A stretch of 11,526 nucleotides of DNA from Clostridium sp. CAG:411 (lineage in GTDB: Bacteria; Bacillota; Clostridia; Lachnospirales; Lachnospiraceae). Where the stretch lies: NCBI GenBank assembly GCA_000437275.1, contig FR899739.1, positions 6,591 to 18,116 on the forward strand. Reading direction: 5' to 3'. Positions 1-5,316 of the stretch are shown here, piece by piece. Position numbers and translations under genes: made by a program. The number at the start of each line of letters is the position of its first letter. Within the stretch, counting starts at the first letter, position 1. The notes below the pieces were generated by a model. The model saw only the letters and a list, made by a program, of their open reading frames with translations, did no database searches and was not told the DNA's origin.

Positions 1-48
1 CACTAGCCTTCCAAGCTAGATACGTGGGTTCGATTCCCATCACCCGCT
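1..48 (+). tRNA. tRNA-Gly(UCC), 5' part cut off by window edge
   Basis: Only the anticodon arm, variable region, T arm and 3' acceptor strand are present. The anticodon stem CTAGC/GCTAG (3-7 with 15-19) encloses a seven-base loop with anticodon TCC (10-12), which reads glycine GGA/GGG codons. The T arm carries the usual TTCGATT loop. The acceptor strand CACCCGC ends at 47 and the discriminator is T48, as expected for bacterial tRNA-Gly. CCA is not encoded and must be added after transcription. It is the first visible member of a six-gene tRNA cluster. Confidence 0.9.
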
Positions 49-94
49 TCAGCTATGTCATATAGATGTGGCAGGTCAAGAGATTGATTGGTGC

Positions 95-168
95 GTGTCA
101 GTAGCTCAGTTGGATAGAGCACCGGCCTTCTAAGCCGGTTGTCGGGGGTTCGAATCCCTTCTGGCACA
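95..168 (+). tRNA. tRNA-Arg(UCU)
   Basis: A complete cloverleaf can be drawn by eye. The acceptor GTGTCAG (95-101) pairs with CTGGCAC (161-167), with one G-T pair, and the discriminator is A168. The anticodon stem CCGGC/GCCGG holds a loop with anticodon TCT, which reads AGA/AGG arginine codons. The T loop is TTCGAAT. CCA is not encoded. A 46-base spacer separates it from the preceding tRNA-Gly. Confidence 0.95.
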
Positions 169-196
169 TTTCATCGAGAGACTTCGGTGGAGTTAT

Positions 197-271
197 GGTG
201 GGTATAGCGCAGTTGGTTAGCGCGCCAGATTGTGGCTCTGGAGGCCAAGGGTTCGAATCCCATTATCCACC
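197..271 (+). tRNA. tRNA-His(GUG)
   Basis: The acceptor GTGGGTA (198-204) pairs with TATCCAC (264-270). An extra G at -1 (197) faces discriminator C271, the hallmark identity pair of tRNA-His. The anticodon stem CCAGA/TCTGG encloses anticodon GTG (232-234). The T loop is TTCGAAT. CCA is not encoded. Confidence 0.95.
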
Positions 272-287
272 CTAGTATATACGATGT

Positions 288-359
288 AGGACTATCGCCA
301 AGCGGTAAGGCACAGGGTTTTGATCCCTGCATTCGCTGGTTCGAATCCAGCTAGTCCTG
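288..359 (+). tRNA. tRNA-Gln(UUG)
   Basis: The acceptor AGGACTA (288-294) pairs perfectly with TAGTCCT (352-358), and the discriminator is G359, as is usual for glutamine. The anticodon stem CAGGG/CCCTG encloses anticodon TTG. The D arm sequence following TC is typical of tRNA-Gln. CCA is not encoded. It lies 16 bases after tRNA-His. Confidence 0.95.
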
Positions 360-364
360 TTTAT

Positions 365-437
365 GGGATATTAGCTCAGTTGGTAGAGCACTTGACTTTT
401 AATCAAGTTGTCCGGGGTTCGAATCCCCGATGTCTCA
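365..437 (+). tRNA. tRNA-Lys(UUU)
   Basis: The acceptor GGGATAT (365-371) pairs with ATGTCTC (430-436), with two G-T pairs, and the discriminator is A437. The anticodon stem CTTGA/TCAAG holds anticodon TTT. The T stem and loop (CCGGGG-TTCGAAT-CCCCG) are regular. CCA is not encoded. This tRNA is a substrate of the lysyl-tRNA synthetase encoded at the other end of the window. Confidence 0.95.
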
Positions 438-465
438 TTTAAACCAATTTCATATTTGGTTATAA

Positions 466-545
466 GCGGATGTGGCGGAATTGGCAGACGCGCTAGACTT
501 AGGATCTAGTGGGAGACCGTGGGGGTTCAAGTCCCTTCATCCGCA
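466..545 (+). tRNA. tRNA-Leu(UAG)
   Basis: This is a class II tRNA with a short variable arm (TGGGAGACCGT). The acceptor GCGGATG (466-472) pairs with CATCCGC (538-544), and the discriminator is A545, required for leucine identity. The anticodon stem CTAGA/TCTAG encloses anticodon TAG (500-502), reading CUN leucine codons, chiefly CUA. CCA is not encoded. It is the last gene of the cluster. Confidence 0.95.
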
Positions 546-552
546 CTGGTAT

Positions 553-609
553 AGCTTCAAGGCTTTATAAACAAGGCTTTGGGCTTTTTTTTTGCCCTTT
601 TTTGAAGCT
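553..609 (+). terminator. Terminator-like inverted repeat after the tRNA cluster
   Basis: A perfect 8-bp inverted repeat (AGCTTCAA at 553-560, TTGAAGCT at 602-609) encloses a small inner GGGC/GCCC stem (581-584 with 594-597). A T9 run forms the inner loop and T6 follows it. The placement 8 bases after tRNA-Leu and just before a new promoter suits a transcript end. The GC stem is short, so efficiency is uncertain. The nonamer CAAGGCTTT occurs twice inside it (558-566 and 572-580). Confidence 0.45.
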
Positions 610-636
610 TGCGGAAATATGGTTTTATGATATAAT
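609..636 (+). promoter_or_regulatory. Sigma-A promoter with extended -10 for the amidase/MoxR operon
   Basis: A perfect TATAAT (631-636) is preceded by TG one base upstream (628-629), giving an extended -10 element. A weak -35, TTGCGG (609-614), lies 16 bases upstream and directly abuts the 3' arm of the terminator-like repeat. Transcription would start near 643, about 40 bases before the amidase start at 683. This is a by-eye assignment. Confidence 0.65.
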
Positions 637-682
637 AAAAAAAGTACAGGAACAGATAACTTTTGTATTGAAAGGATTCGTA

Positions 683-1726
683 ATGGTTATGTATAGAGGG
701 AACAACAAGGGTACAGGAATAATAGCCGAAATGAAAAAGGGAATACTGGTAGGGTGCCTGCTTGTAGGATGCCTGATGCTGGCTTCCTGTTCGAATAAAA
801 AAGAAAAAAAGGCAGAGAGTCCGACACCAGCACCTACCGAAAAGGTGGAGCAGAGTGCAAAACCTGTCGTTTTTGAAGAAGATGGAGAATCTTTTGAAAA
901 AGTGGAGGAATATGTTTACACGACAACAAAACTTAATGTTCGTAAGTCATGTTCTACAGATTCCGAAGTTGTAAAAATGTTGCCAGAGCGGGCAAAAGTG
1001 ATGCGAATTGGTGTAGGTGAAACTTGGAGCAAAATTCGCATAGACGAGGGTGAATATTATGTAGCAACAGAATATTTGACCCAAGCAGAGCCAGTGGTGG
1101 ATGGACATTTGATTGCTATTGATGCAGGGCATCAGGAAACTGCAAATACAGAGGAGGAAGCAATTGGACCTGGAGCCAGTAAGAAAAAGGCAAAGGCTAC
1201 CATTGGTACAAGCGGAGTTTCTACAGGAAAGAAAGAGTATGAGCTTACCTTGGAAGTGGCTAAGAAATTGAAAGAGGAACTAACACAACGCGGATATTCT
1301 GTTTTCATGGTGCGTGAATCCAATGACGTTAATTTAAGCCCGCATGAGCGTGCAGATATGGCGAAGGAAGCAGGGGCAGAAGTATTGGTACGTCTTCATG
1401 CAAATGGTTCTAAAATAAAAGAAACAAATGGAGCAATGGCGATTTGTGGCACGAAGAATAGTCCTTATGTGGCTTCTTTGTATGATGATAGTTATCGACT
1501 TTCCAAGGACATATTGACGCATTTTGTTAAGGAGACAGGTGCGAACAATAAAGGGGTTTGGCAGACAGACTTAATGGCTGGTATTAATTGGAGTTCGATG
1601 CCTGTTACAATTCTAGAGATGGGATTTATGAGTAATGCACAAGAGGATCAAAAGCTTTCAGATGCCGATTATCAAACTAAAATGATAAAGGGGATTGCAG
1701 ACGGATTAGATGCTTATTTTGAATAG
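683..1726 (+). CDS. Lipoprotein N-acetylmuramoyl-L-alanine amidase (SH3b + Amidase_3)
   Basis: Predicted zinc hydrolase that cuts the amide bond between N-acetylmuramic acid and L-alanine in peptidoglycan, anchored outside the membrane. Counting from ATG 683 (347 aa), residues 17-36 form a lipoprotein signal with lipobox LASC, lipidated Cys36. A Lys/Pro/Thr linker follows, then an SH3b-like domain (about 77-134) and an Amidase_3 domain (about 142-347). Likely zinc ligands are His150 (DAGH), Glu185 (KKEYEL) and His239 (RLHANG); catalytic Glu312 lies in ILEMGFMSN. The DAGH-to-Glu stretch has a Gly/Lys-rich insertion. Start choice: AAAGGA lies 6 bases before ATG 683; ATG 731 gives a shorter, more classical signal peptide (331 aa) but has poorer Shine-Dalgarno spacing. 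The moxR gene follows after 50 bases, so they may be co-transcribed. The fold call is firm; substrate and cellular role are inferred. Confidence 0.88.
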   Translation: MVMYRGNNKGTGIIAEMKKGILVGCLLVGCLMLASCSNKKEKKAESPTPAPTEKVEQSAKPVVFEEDGESFEKVEEYVYTTTKLNVRKSCSTDSEVVKMLPERAKVMRIGVGETWSKIRIDEGEYYVATEYLTQAEPVVDGHLIAIDAGHQETANTEEEAIGPGASKKKAKATIGTSGVSTGKKEYELTLEVAKKLKEELTQRGYSVFMVRESNDVNLSPHERADMAKEAGAEVLVRLHANGSKIKETNGAMAICGTKNSPYVASLYDDSYRLSKDILTHFVKETGANNKGVWQTDLMAGINWSSMPVTILEMGFMSNAQEDQKLSDADYQTKMIKGIADGLDAYFE

Positions 1727-1776
1727 GGAGAATAGGTGTAATCTATTGCGATGACAGAAAAATTAGGAGGGGTTAT

Positions 1777-2730
1777 ATGAATGAACAGATCATAAAGGAG
1801 CGTATGCAAAACGTAAAAGAAAATATTGGGAAGGTAATTATAGGAAAAGACTCTGTAGTAGAGCTGGTGCTTACTGTGTTACTGGCAGGTGGAAATGTTT
1901 TATTGGAAGATGTGCCAGGAACAGGTAAGACCATGCTTGCAAAGTCTTTAGCAAAGTCAATAGAGGGAGAATTTTCAAGAATTCAGTTTACAGCAGATTT
2001 GTTGCCATCGGATGTGACAGGTCTGCATTTTTATAATCAAAAATCTGGCGAATTTACACTGCAAAAGGGTCCGATTTTTACTAATATATTATTGGCAGAT
2101 GAGATTAACAGGGCAACACCTAGAACGCAATCCAGCCTGTTAGAGTGTATGGAGGAAAAACAGGTGACCTTAGATGGAGAGACGTTAAAATTAGCTGCTC
2201 CATTTTTTGTGATTGCCACAGAAAATCCAATCGAAACAGCAGGAACTTTTCCATTGCCAGAAGCACAATTGGACCGTTTTATGATGAAAATTAGCATGGG
2301 ATTTCCTACCTTTGCGCAGGAATTAGAGATTATGGATAGATATATCAGCGAGAGTCCGTATGCGGCACTTTCCACCGTTATGACGACACAAGAGTTGATA
2401 ACAATGCAGGAATGGGTGAAAGGTGTACACATTGGACAGGAAGTTAGAGAATACCTTTTGCATATTGTAGAAGCTACCAGAAAGAATGCAAAACTCAAAT
2501 TAGGGGTAAGTACCAGAGGGACGCTCGCTTTTATGAGGGCTTGCCAGTCATTGGCGGCTATTCGTGGGAGAAATTATGTGATACCTGAGGATATAAAATA
2601 TCTTGCTCCTTTTGTATTGGAGCATCGATTGGTATTGGCAGGAGGCTATTTAAGGACAGCAGAACAAAAAGCAATCATGGATTCTATTTTGTCATCTGTT
2701 GAAGTACCTACAGAAAACTTTGTATCATAA
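1777..2730 (+). CDS. MoxR-family AAA+ ATPase
   Basis: Cytoplasmic AAA+ ATPase of the MoxR class (317 aa, usual length), thought to act as a chaperone-like activator of its operon partners. Visible motifs: Walker A DVPGTGKT (45-52), Walker B ILLADE (104-109) followed by INR, sensor 1 FFVIATENP (143-151), and PEAQLDRF (161-168) with Arg167. The C-terminal lid is about 200-310. The start is firm, since AGGAGG at 1765-1770 lies 6 bases before the ATG. The next gene encodes a DUF58 protein, the standard partner of MoxR, only 32 bases downstream. Family assignment is strong; the client process is unknown, though an envelope role fits the amidase upstream and membrane protein downstream. Confidence 0.95.
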   Translation: MNEQIIKERMQNVKENIGKVIIGKDSVVELVLTVLLAGGNVLLEDVPGTGKTMLAKSLAKSIEGEFSRIQFTADLLPSDVTGLHFYNQKSGEFTLQKGPIFTNILLADEINRATPRTQSSLLECMEEKQVTLDGETLKLAAPFFVIATENPIETAGTFPLPEAQLDRFMMKISMGFPTFAQELEIMDRYISESPYAALSTVMTTQELITMQEWVKGVHIGQEVREYLLHIVEATRKNAKLKLGVSTRGTLAFMRACQSLAAIRGRNYVIPEDIKYLAPFVLEHRLVLAGGYLRTAEQKAIMDSILSSVEVPTENFVS

Positions 2731-2762
2731 CGGTAAAGATATAAAGAGGGGAGGTGCTGTTT

Positions 2763-3890
2763 ATGCAGATTGTCATAGCAGGTATGCTGATTGGCATTTT
2801 TTATCTGTTGATTCAGTGGATATTTCGTAAAAAGTGGGACAAGAATCTTACGGTACGTGTGTATTGTGAACAGGAATACGCGTATGAGGGGGAAACTCTT
2901 ACGCTTGTAGAGGAGATTATCAATCAAAAGGCAATGTTGTTACCAGCAATAAAGGTAAAATTTGCAACTTCAAAGGAATGGAAATTTGAAGAAGAGAAGT
3001 CTGGAGTTACCAGTGACCAATATTATCGAAATGATATTTTCTCTGTTGGAATGTATGAAAAAATCAAACGTTCTCTTCCCTTTGTTTGTCAGAAACGTGG
3101 ATATTATGCATTGGGGGATATGGATGTTTTTGCAAGCAGTTATTTTTATACAAGAGAGTACGTGATGAGGAAAAAACAGGAGCAATGGGTGTATGTATTT
3201 CCAAAAAGAGTACAAACGCCACTGCTTTCGATGTATGTAAAGCAAATGATCGGACAAACACTGGCAAAAAAGAGACTGTATGAGGACCCGTTTACATTTC
3301 AGGGCATTAGAGATTATCAAAGTTATGATGGTATGCGTAAAATTAATTGGAAATCTTCTGCTAAGACGGGCATATTGAAGGTAAATTGTTATGAATATAC
3401 AGCGGAGCAAGAGGTAAAGCTGATACTTTATTTTGATGAAAAAGATATGGGGCTGGATAATAGAATGGAAGAGTATACCATATCACTTGCAGCTACGTTG
3501 GCAGAACAATTTTTAGGGCAGCAGATTGTCGTATCCATGGTGACAAATGGACTAGATGCAGAACATGCCAGTTCTATTTCTATTGGAGCTGGTGCAGGAA
3601 GTAATCATATGAGGCAGATAGATGAAGGACTGGCAAGGGTTGATTTACACAAAAAAGTAGCTTTGGAATCGGCAGAATCTTTTTTACAGAGAGAATTAAA
3701 GGGAGAAGGGTTACATGTGTTGATAACGGCAAGTCAATCTGCAGCTACACAACAGATTATGTTACAGCACAGAGAGTTGACAGAGGAGTTAATATGGATG
3801 TTGCCTCATTATGAAATGGAGAAAATACAGATTGCACCAGATTTGCAGGAGCAGGTTATGGAAATTGTGGCAGATGGGGAATTGAGGTGA
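2763..3890 (+). CDS. DUF58 domain protein, MoxR partner
   Basis: 375-aa protein with an N-terminal membrane segment (about 2-21) followed by RKK, then a beta-rich region (about 28-130), then the DUF58 signature around 179-204, containing GIRDYQSYDGMRKINWKSSA. DUF58 proteins are predicted to have a von Willebrand A-like domain and are nearly always encoded beside MoxR ATPases; the molecular function is not established. The start is placed at ATG 2763 because GGGGAGG ends 8 bases upstream; GTG 2754 lies inside that Shine-Dalgarno sequence and is less likely. Only one membrane helix is evident, where many relatives have two. The end overlaps the beginning of the next reading frame (GTGA), implying translational coupling. 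Confidence 0.88.
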   Translation: MQIVIAGMLIGIFYLLIQWIFRKKWDKNLTVRVYCEQEYAYEGETLTLVEEIINQKAMLLPAIKVKFATSKEWKFEEEKSGVTSDQYYRNDIFSVGMYEKIKRSLPFVCQKRGYYALGDMDVFASSYFYTREYVMRKKQEQWVYVFPKRVQTPLLSMYVKQMIGQTLAKKRLYEDPFTFQGIRDYQSYDGMRKINWKSSAKTGILKVNCYEYTAEQEVKLILYFDEKDMGLDNRMEEYTISLAATLAEQFLGQQIVVSMVTNGLDAEHASSISIGAGAGSNHMRQIDEGLARVDLHKKVALESAESFLQRELKGEGLHVLITASQSAATQQIMLQHRELTEELIWMLPHYEMEKIQIAPDLQEQVMEIVADGELR

Positions 3891-3895
3891 GAAGC

Positions 3896-5155
3896 ATGAA
3901 GGAGAAAAATAAGTTTTTTTCTGTAAATGGATTGATACATTTCCTTAATTCTATCAAGTTATTTTTACTTGCATTTTTTATCGTGGCTACGATTTCTTAC
4001 GGCATAGAGCCAAAGAGGGGAAATGTATGGTATGCCTTATTGTTGTTTATTGTGGCAATAGGGGGATTTTGTATTCGTCAGTGGGCAGAACGGCTTTGGA
4101 CATTTTTTCTTGGGCATGGAATATTGGTGTTGTACTGCTTTTTTATTGGAAGAAATGGCAAGGAAAAAATCATTTTTGTGTTGTATGCTATGGTAGACAT
4201 AGGAATATCCTTTGCGATACGAAAAAATAATCGTGTAAAACTTTGGCCTGAAAATTATAGTATTGCACTGCTTCTTTTGTGCATTCCCTGTTTGATATAT
4301 GCAGGTGTGACAAATACAACCTACATTTTTCACCTTTTTATGTGGATTTGGCTTCCTTTTTTATGGCTTCACTTTTTTAATTTATATCTGGTGAAGCAGG
4401 AATGTTATTATAGGAGTAATTGTCTTACAACTGGAACGATAAAAAGGAGTAGCTTATATAAAGAGGGTGGAGTAATACTGGGGATTTTTTCTATTTGTAG
4501 TGCAGGTATTTTATACGTGGCAACCCAGATATCAACTCATGGAATAGGAAAACGCATTTTGCATATTTGTTACGCTCTGTTAAAATGGTTGCTTCATTTT
4601 GTACATGGGGAGCGAGAGGAATATACAGAGCAGTTTTTGGAGCTTACGCCCACGCCTACACTTACAGCGCAACCCTTAGATGAGACGCAAAGCATGGGAC
4701 CTTCTATTATAGAAGAAATTGCAAAAGTCATTATGAGTGTGCTTATGTGCTTTTTAAAGCTTTTAGCCGTTATTTTTGTATTGGCTGTGTTCGCGTTATT
4801 CTTTTATACTATATGGAAGAGTTTTTATGAAAAGAAAGAGGATATAGAGGAAGAAAAAGAACGAATTTTTCCAGAAAAAAGGGAAAGGACAACCGTTCAG
4901 AGGAAGCATAAAAGAAATTGGAGCATTTGGAACAAGGGTTATAGGGAAAAAATCAGAAGGCTATTTAAAAAGCGAGTGGAACAAAGTTGGAACAGGGATT
5001 ATGGGGAAAAGAATGTGAAAACAGCAGAGGAATTGAGTCAACATATGAGTGCAGATACTACAACAGAATTGCTTGCGCTTTATCAGAAGGCAAGGTATAG
5101 CCAGGACACTATTACCAAAGAAGAATTTGATTGTTTAAAAGAAAAATTACGCTAA
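3896..5155 (+). CDS. Polytopic membrane protein with DUF4129-like C-terminus (TgpA position, no transglutaminase)
   Basis: 419-aa integral membrane protein. Hydrophobic helices are visible at about 19-36, 44-60, 67-85, 91-108, 121-138, 142-165, 191-211 and 283-305, followed by a very basic cytoplasmic tail. The last 45 residues (TAEEL, then LLALYQKARYS and TKEEFDCLKE) resemble the DUF4129 end of TgpA-type proteins, although this similarity is short. In MoxR/DUF58 operons the third gene usually encodes TgpA, with a transglutaminase core between the membrane bundle and last helix. Here only about 65 residues (212-280) occupy that place and no Cys/His/Asp core is seen. Start ATG 3896 has GAGGTG 6 bases upstream; GTG 3887 overlaps the previous stop and is the alternative. 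Function unknown; an envelope role is inferred from neighbours. Confidence 0.75.
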   Translation: MKEKNKFFSVNGLIHFLNSIKLFLLAFFIVATISYGIEPKRGNVWYALLLFIVAIGGFCIRQWAERLWTFFLGHGILVLYCFFIGRNGKEKIIFVLYAMVDIGISFAIRKNNRVKLWPENYSIALLLLCIPCLIYAGVTNTTYIFHLFMWIWLPFLWLHFFNLYLVKQECYYRSNCLTTGTIKRSSLYKEGGVILGIFSICSAGILYVATQISTHGIGKRILHICYALLKWLLHFVHGEREEYTEQFLELTPTPTLTAQPLDETQSMGPSIIEEIAKVIMSVLMCFLKLLAVIFVLAVFALFFYTIWKSFYEKKEDIEEEKERIFPEKRERTTVQRKHKRNWSIWNKGYREKIRRLFKKRVEQSWNRDYGEKNVKTAEELSQHMSADTTTELLALYQKARYSQDTITKEEFDCLKEKLR

Positions 5156-5162
5156 ATAAGCG

Positions 5163-5240
5163 ACAAAATGCACAAAAATATCTACATTTCTTGAAAAAAA
5201 TGCAAAAAAATGGACAAAAATATTGAAAAAAATCACAAAA
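5163..5240 (+). repeat. Phased A-tracts, predicted intrinsically curved DNA
   Basis: Runs of 4-7 A centre at about 5166.5, 5176, 5197, 5207, 5218, 5229 and 5238.5, with a TTT at 5187 filling the only gap. The mean spacing is about 10.3 bases, one helical turn, so the small bends should add up. The elements ACAAAAATAT (from 5172 and 5214) and TTGAAAAAAAT (from 5191 and 5223) each occur twice. The array runs into the -35 and spacer of the following promoter. Confidence 0.7.
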
Positions 5241-5251
5241 GATGATAGTAT
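5223..5251 (+). promoter_or_regulatory. Sigma-A-like promoter of the chemotaxis receptor gene
   Basis: TTGAAA (5223-5228), a 17-base spacer, and TAGTAT (5246-5251) give a plausible housekeeping promoter with start near 5258 and a leader of about 60 bases. The -35 lies inside the phased A-tract array. I looked for a sigma-D (TAAA/GCCGATAA-like) motility promoter and did not see one. Confidence 0.6.
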
Positions 5252-5316
5252 GGTGGTAATGGAATATGGACTAGGGTATATGAATTAAACATAATTTCAC
5301 AAAGGGGGGACTGTGG

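Noticed and set aside
1..545. Integration (att) site or prophage remnant at the tRNA cluster
   Set aside because: No integrase, no duplicated tRNA 3' end, and ordinary cellular genes follow; the CAAGGCTTT duplication is too short.
509..682. Amidase frame open from ATG 509, giving 405 residues
   Set aside because: The first part lies inside tRNA-Leu and upstream of the promoter; the translated stretch has no domain, and the lipoprotein signal begins much later.
2037..2498. 153-codon open frame on the - strand
   Set aside because: It is fully antisense to the conserved MoxR gene, has no ribosome site or recognisable domain, and is best explained as a shadow frame.
5223..5251. Sigma-D (flagellar) promoter for the chemoreceptor
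   Set aside because: No convincing TAAA and GCCGATAA-like pair; the -35/-10 seen is sigma-A type.
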